The notes: generated by a model not told the origin, from the letters alone. A stretch of DNA of 64,000 nt from an uncultured Prevotellaceae bacterium (GCA_900316585.1 ONDM01000005.1:62001-126000), one strand, 5' to 3'. Numbered from the stretch's first letter, positions 34,657-44,841 are shown. A program made the numbers and translations.

Positions 34657-35196
34657 ATGAGAGACTATCAGCAGATTATAGATAAATACTATCCAGAAGA
34701 CAATGAGTTAAAACGCATTTTGATGGTTCATTCCCGTAAAGTGGCAGATAAGTCATTGGAGGTAGCAAAGAAACATCCGGAGCTTCACTTGGACATAGAG
34801 TTCCTGGAGGAAGCTGCTATGCTCCATGATTTGGGTATTTTCTTAACAAATGCACCTGGAATTCAGTGCTTTGGTACTGAACCATATATTTGTCATGGAA
34901 GTATTGGCGCTGAAATACTCCGTAAGGAGGGATGGCCATGTCATGCGTTGGTATGCGAACGGCATACTGGAGCTGGTTTGACTCTTAAACAGATTGAAGA
35001 GCAGAATTTACCTGTGCCTCATAGGGAACTATTACCTGTATCCATGGAGGAACAGGTTATTTGTTATGCTGACAAATTCTTCTCAAAAACTCGTCCTGAA
35101 ATAGAGAAAACACCAGAGCAGGCAATCAACAGTCTGGCCAAATTTGGTCCTGAAGGGGTGGAAAGATTTCAGGAATGGCTGCGTCGATTTGGTTGA
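34657..35196 (+). CDS. HD-domain phosphohydrolase
   Basis: About 179 residues from ATG 34657 (MRDYQQIIDKYY). The upstream ATG at 34612 lies next to the -7 box TATTTTTG (34618-34625) and would be outside the transcript. The HD metal site is formed by MVHSRKVADKS, then AAMLHDLGIF, CHGSIGAEIL and CERHTGAG, with a distal CYADKFF Asp. Relatives hydrolyse nucleotides or phosphate esters; the substrate is unknown. The gene is 74 bp upstream of lptD and may be read through into it. Confidence 0.88.
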   Translation: MRDYQQIIDKYYPEDNELKRILMVHSRKVADKSLEVAKKHPELHLDIEFLEEAAMLHDLGIFLTNAPGIQCFGTEPYICHGSIGAEILRKEGWPCHALVCERHTGAGLTLKQIEEQNLPVPHRELLPVSMEEQVICYADKFFSKTRPEIEKTPEQAINSLAKFGPEGVERFQEWLRRFG

Positions 35197-35254
35197 TAAT
35201 TCTTAAAAATCTCTTTTTTTATTCATTTATGGGGGAAATTTAAGGTTAAAAATG

Positions 35255-35262
35255 TAATTTTG
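35255..35262 (+). promoter_or_regulatory. Promoter -7 box of lptD, nearly leaderless
   Basis: TAATTTTG (35255-35262) fits TAnnTTTG and ends 8 bases before the lptD ATG, so a start from it would leave a 5' leader of only a few bases. Confidence 0.5.
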
Positions 35263-35270
35263 CAGTTTAA

Positions 35271-38213
35271 ATGAAACGCTTGTTCTATATACTTTCTTTA
35301 TTGTCGGTGGTGCTGCTTGTTCAAGCAGCTACGGATGGTATTATGCCTTACCAGCATCGGCCTACTCAGAAAAAAGAAGGTATATCAGATACAATACCTC
35401 AGGATACTTTACCTGTCCGCCAGCGTATGCAGGCTCGCCGTTCTAGGAATAGCCAACGTCGTAGTTACACAAATCCCATGGACTCCATCCGTCAGGCAGT
35501 GGCAGAAAGGGCACTAAGAGATTCTCTTCTTGATATGGATAATCCAACGGAAGTGATCGATTCCTTGGCTTTGGATTCTCTAGTGGCTGATTCTTCTTTG
35601 GTACAGCGAGGATTGTCCCTTCCTGCTGATTCTTTAGCTTCAGATACCGTTCAAAAAAAGAAAGATGGACTAGAATCCCCTGTCCAATATGAAGCAAAAG
35701 ACTCAGTTTGGTATTTCATGGATTCTGGCAACATCTATATGTATGGTGAGGGTAATGTGAAATATCAGAATATGGAGCTTCAGTCTGAACTTATCTCCAT
35801 TAATTTGGATAGTAATATAGTACGTGCCAATGGAGTGGCAGATTCAACGGGTGCTCTTACGGGTAAGCCTGTATTTCGCCAAGGAGAGAGTGAGTACCGG
35901 TCTGAAAGTATGAGCTATAATTTCAAGTCGGGTAAAGGCTATATTACTAATGTTGACACCCAACAGGATGAGGGTTTTTTGACTGCTGAGAGAAGCAAGA
36001 AGAATGCTGAGGATGAGATGTTTCTGGAAAAGGGACAGTACACAACCTGTGATGAAGAGCATCCACACTTCTATCTGGCTTTGAGCCGTGCGAAAGTTCG
36101 ACCTAAAAAGTCTGTGTTCTTTGGTCCAGCTTGGCTGGTTGTTGAGGATGTACCTTTGCCTATAGCCTTGCCATTTGGCTTTTTCCCTTTCACCAATAGC
36201 AATTATTCCTCAGGCTTCATCATGCCTAGTTATGGTGATGACAACACCCGTGGCTTTTATCTCCGGGAGGGTGGCTATTATTTTGCCATCAGTGACCGTA
36301 TTGATTTGAAAATTTTGGGTGAAATCTATACCAAAGGATCTTGGGGACTTTCAGCATCGACAAATTACAATAAACGATATCGTTATAGAGGCAGTTTTAA
36401 TGCGGATTATCAGGTCTTTGTTACTGGAGACAAGTATTTCCCTGATTATTCAAAAACAAAGAGTTTCCGTATTCAGTGGACTCATTCTCAAGATGCAAAG
36501 GCAAGTCCAAACAGCACTTTTTCTGCCAGTGTGAATTATTCTACGTCTGCTTATGACAAGACGTCTATGTCCTCTCTTTACAATCCAACGCAATATGCGC
36601 AGAGTACAAAGACATCAAGTATAAGTTACTCACGAACATTTTCTGAAATAGGCCTGACCTTGTCCACTAGTGCAAACGTCTCTACTTCGACCCGTGATTC
36701 CAGTATTACTTTGACTTTGCCGGACTTGAACATTACTTTAGCTCGATTTAATCCGTTCAAGCGTAAACGTGCAGCTGGCAAAGAAAGGTGGTATGAGAAG
36801 ATTGCTGTTAGATATACTGGACAGATGAGTAACAGCATAAGCACCAAGGAGGATAAGATATTTCATTCTAATTTGATTAAGGACTGGAGAAATGGTTTTC
36901 GTCACTCTATTCCGGTGAGTGCATCATTTACGCTGTTCAAATATATCAATATCACACCATCATTCAATTATACTTCCCGTTGGTACACTCAGAAAGAAAT
37001 GCGTTCTTGGGATGCAGTTAAGCAGGTTGAGGTGCGAGATACAACAACGTCATTCAATCGAGTTTATAATTGGAACTTGGCTGTGTCTGCCAATACCAAG
37101 ATTTATGGTATGTACAGACCATGGAAAGTTTTCGGGGATAAGATTCAAGCCATCAGGCATGTAATAACACCATCAATAGGCTATAGTTATGCCCCGGATT
37201 TCTCTGCCAGCAGATATGGTTATTATGACACTTATGTAAAGACAGATGCTGATGGGAATGTGTCAACTGTGACCTATTCTCCATATAGCATGGGATTATA
37301 TGGTGTGCCTGGCATGGGAAAAACAGGTAGCATTTCTTTCAGTTTGTCGAACAATCTGGAAATGAAAGTCAAGAGCGACAAAGACTCTACAGGCATCAAA
37401 AAGGTTAGTCTGATAGATGAACTGAGTATGAACATGTCATATAACACAGCGGCAAAAATTCAGCCATGGAGTGACCTTTCCATGAATCTTCGATTAAAGC
37501 TTACCAAAAGTTATACTTTCAACTTGAATGCAGTGTTTGCAACTTATGCCTACGAACTTGATAAGGATGGTAACGTTTATGTCGGTCCCCATACGGAGTA
37601 TAGTTATGGACGATTCGGTCGATTCCAGGGTATGAGTCAGCATTTATCCTACACATTGGACAATGAGAAGGTCCTAAATCTGTTTAGGAAGAAAAAAGAT
37701 AAAGAAGAAAACAAGGATAACGGAAAGGATGGAGAAGAAGGAGAAGAGGAGGAAAGCAGTAGGCAACAGTTGAAGGGTCGAGGTGCAAGCCATAATGAAT
37801 CAGCCCAGTTGGATGAAGATGGTTATATGAAGTTCAAGATGCCTTGGACGCTTTCTCTTTCTTACAGTGTGACTATGTCTGAAAATCGCACTCGCTCTAA
37901 ATTTAATGAAAAAAGAATGCGTTATCCATATAAGTTGAATCATCAGTTCAATTTCTCTGGAACATTGAAGATTTCTAATGCATGGAACTGCAGCTATTCT
38001 AGTGGTTATGACTTTACGAATCATCGTTTGTCTACAACTACAATTAATATTAGCCGAGATCTGCACTGTTTCCAACTTTCAGGTGGTTTGGTGCTCAGTT
38101 CATATGGGTATACTTCATATAATTTTACTATTCGTGCTTCAGCTGGAACACTAGCCGATGCATTGAAGTACGATAAGCGTAATGCAGCGAATAATTCTGT
38201 TCAGTGGTATTAA
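35271..38213 (+). CDS. lptD: LptD-like LPS assembly outer-membrane protein
   Basis: A 980-residue protein with a signal peptide (~1-20). After a low-complexity, Ser/Asp-rich segment (~30-130), an OstA/LptA-like jelly roll (~140-270, [28 protein letters not shown]) is followed by a C-terminal beta-barrel. Within the barrel, [27 protein letters not shown] matches the LptD barrel entry. A lysine/glutamate-rich insert (about 805-845) is presumably an exposed loop. LptD inserts lipopolysaccharide into the outer leaflet. The C-terminus ends at NNSVQWY, 10 bases before ung. Confidence 0.88.
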   Translation: MKRLFYILSLLSVVLLVQAATDGIMPYQHRPTQKKEGISDTIPQDTLPVRQRMQARRSRNSQRRSYTNPMDSIRQAVAERALRDSLLDMDNPTEVIDSLALDSLVADSSLVQRGLSLPADSLASDTVQKKKDGLESPVQYEAKDSVWYFMDSGNIYMYGEGNVKYQNMELQSELISINLDSNIVRANGVADSTGALTGKPVFRQGESEYRSESMSYNFKSGKGYITNVDTQQDEGFLTAERSKKNAEDEMFLEKGQYTTCDEEHPHFYLALSRAKVRPKKSVFFGPAWLVVEDVPLPIALPFGFFPFTNSNYSSGFIMPSYGDDNTRGFYLREGGYYFAISDRIDLKILGEIYTKGSWGLSASTNYNKRYRYRGSFNADYQVFVTGDKYFPDYSKTKSFRIQWTHSQDAKASPNSTFSASVNYSTSAYDKTSMSSLYNPTQYAQSTKTSSISYSRTFSEIGLTLSTSANVSTSTRDSSITLTLPDLNITLARFNPFKRKRAAGKERWYEKIAVRYTGQMSNSISTKEDKIFHSNLIKDWRNGFRHSIPVSASFTLFKYINITPSFNYTSRWYTQKEMRSWDAVKQVEVRDTTTSFNRVYNWNLAVSANTKIYGMYRPWKVFGDKIQAIRHVITPSIGYSYAPDFSASRYGYYDTYVKTDADGNVSTVTYSPYSMGLYGVPGMGKTGSISFSLSNNLEMKVKSDKDSTGIKKVSLIDELSMNMSYNTAAKIQPWSDLSMNLRLKLTKSYTFNLNAVFATYAYELDKDGNVYVGPHTEYSYGRFGRFQGMSQHLSYTLDNEKVLNLFRKKKDKEENKDNGKDGEEGEEEESSRQQLKGRGASHNESAQLDEDGYMKFKMPWTLSLSYSVTMSENRTRSKFNEKRMRYPYKLNHQFNFSGTLKISNAWNCSYSSGYDFTNHRLSTTTINISRDLHCFQLSGGLVLSSYGYTSYNFTIRASAGTLADALKYDKRNAANNSVQWY

Positions 38214-38223
38214 TCAGACAATT

Positions 38224-38886
38224 ATGGACGTCAAGATAGAAAGTGGGTGGAAAGCCCAGTTGGAAAGTGAGTTTGAAAAACCCTATTTTAGGAATGTGAC
38301 CTCATTTGTTCGTCAGGAATATGCCACTACAATAGTATATCCTCCCGGCAGACTTATTTTCAATGCATTTAACCTTTGCCCATTTGATAAGGTTCGTGTG
38401 GTCATTATTGGTCAGGACCCATACCATGAGCCTGGGCAGGCACACGGTCTATGCTTTTCCGTGAATGATGGTGTTCCCTTTCCACCATCTTTGCAGAATA
38501 TATTCAAGGAGATTCATGATGATATAGGGACTCCTATACCTACGAGTGGTAATTTGACTCGTTGGGCTCAACAAGGCGTTCTACTTCTTAACGCTACGCT
38601 AACCGTTCGTGCTCATCAGGCAGGTAGTCATCAGAATAAAGGATGGGAAGAGTTCACAGATGCTGTGATTCGTCAATTAAATGAGCATAGGGAACATTTG
38701 GTGTTCATTCTGTGGGGAAGCTATGCTCAGCGAAAAGGCTCTATTATAGATCGTAACAAGCATTTGGTACTTTCCTCAGCTCATCCATCTCCCTTGTCTG
38801 CCTATCGTGGTTTCTTTGGCAATCACCATTTTAGTCAGGCAAATGCTTACCTAGAAAAAAACGGGATACCACCTATTCAGTGGTAG
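38224..38886 (+). CDS. ung: Uracil-DNA glycosylase
   Basis: Base-excision repair enzyme removing uracil from DNA, 220 residues. The start at 38224 ([22 protein letters not shown]) is the family N-terminus; the frame is open further upstream to 38182, inside lptD. The catalytic water-activating motif is [21 protein letters not shown], the uracil-binding region [22 protein letters not shown], and the DNA-intercalation loop [16 protein letters not shown]. It follows lptD by 10 bp. Confidence 0.97.
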   Translation: MDVKIESGWKAQLESEFEKPYFRNVTSFVRQEYATTIVYPPGRLIFNAFNLCPFDKVRVVIIGQDPYHEPGQAHGLCFSVNDGVPFPPSLQNIFKEIHDDIGTPIPTSGNLTRWAQQGVLLLNATLTVRAHQAGSHQNKGWEEFTDAVIRQLNEHREHLVFILWGSYAQRKGSIIDRNKHLVLSSAHPSPLSAYRGFFGNHHFSQANAYLEKNGIPPIQW

Positions 38887-38915
38887 CCCAATTTTGTATC
38901 AGTTTCTATTCTCTA

Positions 38916-39956
38916 TCATCCAATTAAAGGGAAGCCTGCTTCTCTACATTTTTTACGCATTTCAGTAGGCCAGATACTAGCCTGAATTTCACCGATATGT
39001 GCTTTGTGTAGTAAGAACATACATAAGCGACTCTGGCCAATACCACCTCCTACGCTTAATGGCAAAGTCCCCTCCATGAGACGTTTATGGAAATATAGGT
39101 TTAGGCGGTCTTCTTTACCTTTCATCTTCAATTGACGAAGCAGGGATTCATTATCAACTCGTATGCCCATAGAAGAAAGCTCCAATGCGTGACCCAATAG
39201 TTCATTCCATACTAGCAGGTCGCCATTCAAACCTGGTAGCCCATTTTCTCCTACTGTGGTCCAGTCATCGTAGTCTGGTGCACGTAAATCATGCTCTTTA
39301 CCATTGCTTAATTTACCGCCAATTCCTATGATGAAAACTGCACCGTATTCCTTGCAGATAGCGTCTTCTCTATCTTTGGAAGATAGGTTCGGATATTTCT
39401 GAAGGAGTTCTTCTGCATGAATAAAATGAATCTCATCTGGAAGAATCGGATTAATTTGAGGATAGGTTTCGTTTACCAGATATTCTGTGCGTAACATAGC
39501 GTCATAAATTGAGCATACAATTCTTTTCAGAAACTTGATATTCCTGTCTTTTGCAGTGATAACTCGTTCCCAATCCCATTGGTCAACATATAGTGAATGG
39601 ATATTATCAAGTTCCTCGTCTGCGCGGATTGCATTCATATCAGTATAAATACCATATCCTGGCTCTATTTTATAGTCGGCTAGTGCCAAACGTTTCCATT
39701 TGGCAAGGGAGTGTACGACCTCAGCATTAGCATCACCTAAATCTTTTACCGGAAAGTTTACGGCACGCTCTACACCATTTAAGTCATCATTGATGCCCAA
39801 GCCTTTTAAAACGAAGAGGGGGGCAGTTACACGACGTAGTCGTAGTGCCGTGGACAGATTAGCCTGAAAGAAATCTTTTATTTGCTTGATAGCCAATTCT
39901 GTTTGTTCTACACTAACTAGTGATTTGTATGTTTTAGGTATGATTAAATTACTCAT
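38916..39956 (-). CDS. asnA: Aspartate-ammonia ligase (asparagine synthetase A)
   Basis: A 346-residue class-II aminoacyl-tRNA-synthetase-like enzyme making asparagine from aspartate and ammonia. Recognisable blocks are LNGVERAVNFPVKDLGDANAEVVHSLAKWKR, YVDQWDWERVI, and the C-terminal ATP-binding LPLSVGGGIGQSRLCMFLL. A strong promoter is present: TTTG (complement of 40028-40031), 19 nt, TATCTTTG (complement of 40001-40008). It is convergent with ung. Confidence 0.97.
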   Translation of the reverse strand: MSNLIIPKTYKSLVSVEQTELAIKQIKDFFQANLSTALRLRRVTAPLFVLKGLGINDDLNGVERAVNFPVKDLGDANAEVVHSLAKWKRLALADYKIEPGYGIYTDMNAIRADEELDNIHSLYVDQWDWERVITAKDRNIKFLKRIVCSIYDAMLRTEYLVNETYPQINPILPDEIHFIHAEELLQKYPNLSSKDREDAICKEYGAVFIIGIGGKLSNGKEHDLRAPDYDDWTTVGENGLPGLNGDLLVWNELLGHALELSSMGIRVDNESLLRQLKMKGKEDRLNLYFHKRLMEGTLPLSVGGGIGQSRLCMFLLHKAHIGEIQASIWPTEMRKKCREAGFPLIG

Positions 39957-40000
39957 GATAATTGTTTGCTGTTCTTTTTTATCTGTCTCAAATCGGGTTG

Positions 40001-40031
40001 CAAAGATAACACTTTATTTGTAATGTGCAAA
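40001..40031 (-). promoter_or_regulatory. Promoter of asnA
   Basis: Minus-strand TTTG, a 19-nt spacer and TATCTTTG match both consensus elements. Confidence 0.7.
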
Positions 40032-40113
40032 TGAAAGTGTGAAAATTTTAGCAAACAGAAGAAAATACATTCAAAATGTCAGTTTTAAAAAAAGGTATAA
40101 AATGATATAAGGA

Positions 40114-40145
40114 ATTGCAGAAATGAAAAAAAAAACTTATCTTTG
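40114..40145 (+). promoter_or_regulatory. Promoter of tRNA-Arg
   Basis: ATTG (40114-40117), a 20-nt spacer and TATCTTTG (40138-40145), about 11 bp before the tRNA. Confidence 0.7.
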
Positions 40146-40156
40146 CATGCGATTTA

Positions 40157-40230
40157 GGCTCCGTAGTTCAGTTGAATAGAATGTCAGATTCCGGTTCTGA
40201 AGATCATGGGTTTGAGTCCCATCGGAGTCA
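40157..40230 (+). tRNA. tRNA-Arg (CCG)
   Basis: A 74-nt cloverleaf. Acceptor GGCTCCG pairs with CGGAGTC, anticodon stem TCAGA/TCTGA encloses loop TTCCGGT with anticodon CCG, and the T-loop is TTTGAGT. No CCA is encoded. Confidence 0.93.
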
Positions 40231-40276
40231 CAGATAAAAAAACGCTTCATGGTCATGAAGCGTTTTTTTTATCTGT
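40229..40276. terminator. Bidirectional terminator after tRNA-Arg
   Basis: ACGCTTCAT (40242-40250) pairs with ATGAAGCGT (40255-40263), and the symmetry extends through A/T runs to ACAGAT/ATCTGT. It serves tRNA-Arg and the convergent aldo/keto reductase. Confidence 0.85.
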
Positions 40277-40283
40277 CAAGAGC

Positions 40284-41264
40284 TTACACTTTGTGCATTT
40301 GTAACGCGGGATCTTTTAAGATAACCTCTATTTCAGCTAAATCATCATCAGTGAATGTGAGATTATCTAAAGCATGTAAATTGTTGTCCAGTTGTTTAAC
40401 ACTGCTGGCTCCTACAATTACACTTGTTATACGTTTATCTCTTAGAATCCATGCCAGTGCCATTTGTGGTAGAGTCTGTCCACGTTTTTCAGCTATTTCC
40501 TTTAGTTTCCTGGCTGCTTCAACTCGTTCTGGAGTGACCTCATCGACTTGAAGAAATCCTGTGGATTTAGCTGCACGGCTGTTCTGAGGAATTCCTTTCA
40601 AATACTTTTCTGTCAAAAGTCCTTGTGCAAGTGGTGAGAAACAGATAAACCCGCTTCCATTCTTAGCTGCTATCTCTATAGTATCTGTTTCAATTTGTCG
40701 ATTAAACATACTATATGGATACTGGCTAATGAGGCAAGGTACATGTGCATCGGCAAGGATGTCATAACATTTTTGCTGTAGTGCTGGTGGGTATTTGCTT
40801 ATACCCACATATAGCGCTTTGCCTTGATGGACAATGTCTATCAGTGCCTGCATCGTTTCTTCAACAGGAGTTACTCCATCATATCGATGGCTGTAGAAAA
40901 TATCAAAGTATTCCAGTCCTGTGCGTTTCAGACTTTGATTGCAACTTGCTATGAGATTTTTCCTAGAAGAACCGTCACCATATGGTCCAGGCCACATGTC
41001 ATGACCTGCTTTGGACGAAACCAACATTTCATCACGATGGCTTGATAAATGTTCCTTGAAGATTCTTCCGAAGTTTGTTTCGGCTGAACCTGGAATAGGA
41101 CCATAATTATTTGCAAGGTCAAAATGAGTCACTCCATTTTCCCAAGCATGTAAAATCATGGCTGTCGCATTCTCAAAATCATCTACACTACCAAAGTTGT
41201 GCCAAAGTCCTAGTGAAATTTTGGGGAGTTGCAGTCCACTATTTCCGCAAAATTTGTATTCCAT
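40284..41264 (-). CDS. Aldo/keto reductase, YghZ / L-glyceraldehyde-3-phosphate reductase type
   Basis: A 326-residue NADPH-dependent TIM-barrel oxidoreductase. The N-terminus (KFCGNSGLQLPKISLGLWHNFG) and the catalytic Tyr in FDLANNYGPIPGSAETNFGRI, Lys in MLVSSKAGHDMWPGPYGDGSSRK and His in FDIFYSHRYD are those of the YghZ/Kv-beta group, which reduces L-glyceraldehyde-3-phosphate and methylglyoxal. A C-terminal IVGASSVKQLDNN block binds the cofactor phosphate. The physiological substrate is not certain. It has a -7 box TATATTTG at the complement of 41300-41307. Confidence 0.92.
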   Translation of the reverse strand: MEYKFCGNSGLQLPKISLGLWHNFGSVDDFENATAMILHAWENGVTHFDLANNYGPIPGSAETNFGRIFKEHLSSHRDEMLVSSKAGHDMWPGPYGDGSSRKNLIASCNQSLKRTGLEYFDIFYSHRYDGVTPVEETMQALIDIVHQGKALYVGISKYPPALQQKCYDILADAHVPCLISQYPYSMFNRQIETDTIEIAAKNGSGFICFSPLAQGLLTEKYLKGIPQNSRAAKSTGFLQVDEVTPERVEAARKLKEIAEKRGQTLPQMALAWILRDKRITSVIVGASSVKQLDNNLHALDNLTFTDDDLAEIEVILKDPALQMHKV

Positions 41265-41514
41265 AAATTTGTGATTATAAAATTAGATGTATTATGTTGC
41301 AAATATACATTTTATTGTGGAATATAGAATAATACTTCAATAATATAATTATAGTTTGGTTGTAGCTATTTATAAGAACAATGTTTATCTATAGATATAA
41401 ACAAATATAATTCAATCAAATGCGTTGTATTATTCTTTTCTTTGCCATTAGGAACTCTATAAACTTGATATATGTCAAAAAACATACTGTTTGCGAGCAC
41501 AATTCGGTCGTAAG

Positions 41515-41546
41515 CTTGCTGAGATAAGATGTTTTTTCTATTTTTG
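41515..41546 (+). promoter_or_regulatory. Promoter of the small RNA candidate at 41552
   Basis: CTTG (41515-41518), a 20-nt spacer and TATTTTTG (41539-41546). Confidence 0.55.
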
Positions 41547-41551
41547 CAGCA

Positions 41552-41733
41552 GGAAAAGGAAGATATTAGGTATTATATAAAGGTAAAGAGATTAATTTAG
41601 GAATAACAAAAGGCATCTACATTGTAGTGTTGTTAGTGATTTTGTTGTAGTGATACAATAGGTTTTAGAAGTTTTATAGTATTGATTTTAAGTTAACACA
41701 TTGAAGTAGAGAACTGAGTTCTCTACTTTTTTA
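41552..41733 (+). ncRNA. Small RNA candidate, about 180 nt
   Basis: The ~610-bp gap between the aldo/keto reductase and the tRNA methyltransferase has no gene-sized ORF, but it does have a -33/-7 promoter and, 160 nt on, a perfect 11-bp terminator hairpin. Internal structure includes TTGTA/TACAA closed by a GTGA tetraloop and a CTACA/TGTAG palindrome. The length is in the range of 6S RNA, but I could not trace the long open hairpin typical of 6S. The downstream gene has its own -7 box (TAATTTTG, 41805-41812), so this transcript appears independent. Confidence 0.45.
41704..41733 (+). terminator. Terminator of the small RNA candidate
   Basis: AAGTAGAGAAC pairs with GTTCTCTACTT around loop TGA and is followed by a T run. 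Confidence 0.8.
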
Positions 41734-41875
41734 ATAATATGTATATTCTTAAAATCTCAGAGAATCAGTTTGATTATTTTATTGGATTATATCAAGAATC
41801 ATTGTAATTTTGTAGCAGAAAAATAGTAATATGATTTAGGGAAAATGACTCTCTGAAGATTTAAAATTGTAATCA

Positions 41876-42616
41876 ATGCCCGATAATGTATTCCGATATA
41901 AGCAGTTTAGTGTCAGCCAAGATCATGCAGCTATGAAAGTAGGTACTGATAGTGATCTGTTGGGTGCATTATCAGAAGGTGGCAGTAGTATCTTGGATAT
42001 TGGTACAGGTACAGGTGTTTTGTCTCTTATGCTTGCACAACGATATTCTGAAGCTGAGATTACTGCAATTGAGATGGATGAAAATGCCGTAATCGATGCT
42101 CGATACAATTTTAGTATGTCTCCCTTTAGTGGTCGCATTCATTTGATTCATGCCACATTCCAGGATTATTTGAAGGGATATAAAGAGCCGATCTTTGATT
42201 GTATAGTCTGCAATCCTCCTTATTTTGACAAAAGTTTAATAAATCCGAATGTGGGACGTGAAAGAGCGCGTCATTCATCATCGCTTCCTTTTTCGGTATT
42301 GACTCAGGGTGCATTTGATTTGTTAAGAGAGAATGGCGTGTTTTCAACAAATGTACCACCAGAAGCCTTGTCTGTTTTTAAAGCTGAAGCTAGGATTGCA
42401 GGTTTTCAATTGTATAAAGAATATCAAATTAAGTCGGTACCAGAAAAAGAACCTAAGCGTTACATTTTAGTTTATAAGAAAGGAAAAGTGGAATCGCCAA
42501 TAGTGAAAACTTTTTGTATGCGAAATTCAGACCGAAGTCGTTCAGAATGGTATATTGAATTGATGAAAGATTTTCATGTACCAGGTAAAGGCTATAGACT
42601 AGAAGTCCAGAAATAA
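41876..42616 (+). CDS. trmN6: tRNA1(Val) (adenine37-N6)-methyltransferase
   Basis: A 246-residue SAM-dependent methyltransferase of the TrmN6/YfiC family. The N-terminus RYKQFSVSQDHAAMKVGTDSDLLGA is characteristic, motif I is ILDIGTGTGVLSLMLAQR, and the N6-adenine catalytic motif is CNPPYF. It has its own promoter and ends at a bidirectional terminator shared with the convergent SGNH gene. Confidence 0.93.
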   Translation: MPDNVFRYKQFSVSQDHAAMKVGTDSDLLGALSEGGSSILDIGTGTGVLSLMLAQRYSEAEITAIEMDENAVIDARYNFSMSPFSGRIHLIHATFQDYLKGYKEPIFDCIVCNPPYFDKSLINPNVGRERARHSSSLPFSVLTQGAFDLLRENGVFSTNVPPEALSVFKAEARIAGFQLYKEYQIKSVPEKEPKRYILVYKKGKVESPIVKTFCMRNSDRSRSEWYIELMKDFHVPGKGYRLEVQK

Positions 42617-42645
42617 AAAAGCATCCGGATAGGATGCTTTTTTAT
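42613..42645. terminator. Bidirectional terminator between trmN6 and the SGNH gene
   Basis: GCATCC (42621-42626) pairs with GGATGC (42632-42637), flanked by A and T runs. Confidence 0.8.
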
Positions 42646-42650
42646 TTACG

Positions 42651-43454
42651 TTAAGGCATAGAAAATGTCTGGTAAAGTAATACGTTTGCTAATCTTTCAT
42701 GCCCAGCAGCATTAGGGTGCAGTTTATCTTTTTCTCCTGACATATAAATGCCGTGTTCTTCCATAAGGGGCATTATTCCGCTAACACTATGCAGGTCTAT
42801 AACATATACAGACCATATGTCAGCTGCTTCTTTAATTTTTTCTACATAAGCATCTAAATATTCTCCACATTTGTTATGGTAGAGCTCATCGGGTTGAAGA
42901 TTGTAGTCCCCTGCATCAAAAAGTGCCCTGTGAAGTGGGGTGAGGAGCACAATGGTTGCTTTGGGATATTGTTGACGGATTTTTGTAATACCAAGGTTTA
43001 TACGTCCGCAGTAGGTATCTTCATTCATCACCAGCTGCCGGTGTTGACGGATATAAAATTGCTTCATCTCACCAGTGGCAGCTTCAACTTGTGAGGTTTC
43101 TTCAGTGTACCATTTCCCGATAGGCACCCCCATGTTATAATCATTTGTACCTAAGAAAACTATGATGACATCCAAGTCACGACCTCCTGTGCGTTTATCC
43201 ATTTGTTCAAGTTGGTAAGGAATAGATTTCCATTCTAGACCACTGATGGCAGTGCTATAAGTAGTGGCATCTAGCCAATCAGCTAAATAGGTGTAGTATC
43301 GTTTTACTTCAGGATAGCAGTAAATGGAATCGCTTACTGAATCGCCGATAATGCCAATGTGTTTTCCTGTCCAAGGGTGTTTAAATGATCCATTCTGCCC
43401 CCAAAGAGTAAGGCTGCAAGTACAAAACAAAAGATAAAGTAAAATTCTTCTCAT
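42651..43454 (-). CDS. Secreted SGNH/GDSL-family hydrolase
   Basis: A 267-residue protein with a signal peptide (MRRILLYLLFCTCSLTLWG). The SGNH catalytic blocks are present: IGDSVSDS (nucleophile Ser), the Gly-containing AISGLEW, FLGTNDYNMG, and KLHPNAAGH with the Asp/His pair. Such enzymes deacylate glycans or lipids; the substrate is unknown. A -7 box TAATTTTG (complement of 43569-43576) leaves a leader of ~110 nt in which I see nothing else. Confidence 0.88.
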   Translation of the reverse strand: MRRILLYLLFCTCSLTLWGQNGSFKHPWTGKHIGIIGDSVSDSIYCYPEVKRYYTYLADWLDATTYSTAISGLEWKSIPYQLEQMDKRTGGRDLDVIIVFLGTNDYNMGVPIGKWYTEETSQVEAATGEMKQFYIRQHRQLVMNEDTYCGRINLGITKIRQQYPKATIVLLTPLHRALFDAGDYNLQPDELYHNKCGEYLDAYVEKIKEAADIWSVYVIDLHSVSGIMPLMEEHGIYMSGEKDKLHPNAAGHERLANVLLYQTFSMP

Positions 43455-43638
43455 AAAATCTTATTTGAAATTCTTTGTGCTAGTTGATATAAATACTGAA
43501 CTGCAGTTTCCAGAATAAATAGATTTTTACATGTCATTTGACTTTTAAAGTCTATGATTCTGCTTTTGCAAAATTATAAAAAATATGGAAATGAGTCATT
43601 TTTGTAGAAACAAAAAAGTAGCTTGAGGCGTATATAAA

Positions 43639-43670
43639 ATTGTACAGCTCAATAATAATCTCTATCTTTG
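43639..43670 (+). promoter_or_regulatory. Promoter of the DUF418 gene
   Basis: ATTG (43639-43642), a 20-nt spacer and TATCTTTG (43663-43670). Confidence 0.65.
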
Positions 43671-43704
43671 CACGCAAATTCTAAACATATTAATAAATAG
43701 AACC

Positions 43705-44841
43705 ATGTATAAAACACAAGGACTTAAAAATTCTCGAATTGAAGTGGCTGATGCATTACGAGGTCTTGCCGTAATAGGTATTATTGTCTATCATGCCATG
43801 GAACACATGAACACCAGTGGACCTACACCTACATATTCATTTTCTTGGGACAATGATTTCTTCCGTTTTATGGGGACACTCATTGCAGGCAAGGCTTATG
43901 GTATATTTGCAATACTGTTCGGATTGAGCTTCTTCATCCAAAGGGATAATCAAGAGCAAAAAGGAAAGGATTTTTCTTTACGGTTCCTATGGCGAATGTT
44001 TTGGCTACTTATTTTCGGTACGATTAATTTGGCTCTTTTTGATGGTGATATTTTGCAGGCTTATGCCATTTTGGGTGTACTTATGATTCCAGCAGGATAT
44101 CTAAGTAACAAATGGCTGTGGGCTATTACCATATTCCTTCTGATTCAGCCATTGGAGATCATCACTTATTTTACAGGTTGGCAGGTCTGTGGCTGGGAGG
44201 CTGCACAATGGGATGTGATTGGAAATGCTCACATTAATGGTACATTTCTTGAAAATGCATGGGCAAACCTGACAGTTGGTCCTATTAATAACTGGGTTTT
44301 CTATTTGCTGACAGGTCGTGCAACTCAGACTTTAGGCCTTTTCTATTTGGGTATTCTGTTTGGCCGTTACCGCTTATTCTATAATGAGGGTAATCATTTG
44401 AAAATCTGGCGAATTGTATTTGTAATTATTTTAATAATCACTTTTGTAGGAAATAATATAGATCTTGGTTTTGGAGCACAACGAGGTGAGCCAAGCCTGA
44501 GTCCGATTTTAACTCCAATATTGAAAGGGGCACAAACTCTTTTCTATATTTCTGGTGTTACGCTTTTATGGTATGCCTTTGATTGGTTTAAGAAATTCTT
44601 GGGTCAGATTTGTTTCTTTGGCCGTATGAGTCTGACAAATTATCTGCTGTCATCACTTTTAGGAGCCTTCATTTTTTATGGATGGGGTTTAGGTATGTGT
44701 TTGCATTTAGGAAGTTTCTGGTCATTCTGGGTCGGTATTGGAATAGTAGTGGTACAGATTATCATTCTTCATCAGTGGGCAAAATTCCATCAACGTGGCC
44801 CGTTAGAAACAATATGGAGATGGCTAACCTGGTGTTGGTAA
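43705..44841 (+). CDS. DUF418-family (YeiB-like) membrane protein
   Basis: A 378-residue inner-membrane protein with about nine or ten hydrophobic segments. The N-terminus RIEVADALRGLAVIGIIVYHAM resembles acyltransferase-3/YeiB proteins, and the C-terminal FGRMSLTNYLLSSLLGAFIFYGWGLG is the DUF418 block. Function is unproven, with possible acyl transfer on envelope molecules. It is transcribed alone, 99 bp before pepT, which has its own -7 box (TATTTTTG, 44904-44911). Confidence 0.88.
   Translation: MYKTQGLKNSRIEVADALRGLAVIGIIVYHAMEHMNTSGPTPTYSFSWDNDFFRFMGTLIAGKAYGIFAILFGLSFFIQRDNQEQKGKDFSLRFLWRMFWLLIFGTINLALFDGDILQAYAILGVLMIPAGYLSNKWLWAITIFLLIQPLEIITYFTGWQVCGWEAAQWDVIGNAHINGTFLENAWANLTVGPINNWVFYLLTGRATQTLGLFYLGILFGRYRLFYNEGNHLKIWRIVFVIILIITFVGNNIDLGFGAQRGEPSLSPILTPILKGAQTLFYISGVTLLWYAFDWFKKFLGQICFFGRMSLTNYLLSSLLGAFIFYGWGLGMCLHLGSFWSFWVGIGIVVVQIIILHQWAKFHQRGPLETIWRWLTWCW

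Noticed and set aside
40787..40808. Inverted GTGGGTAT / ATACCCAC pair resembling the haem-block operator
   Set aside because: It lies inside the aldo/keto reductase coding sequence, and the half-sites are in the opposite relative orientation to the upstream dyads.
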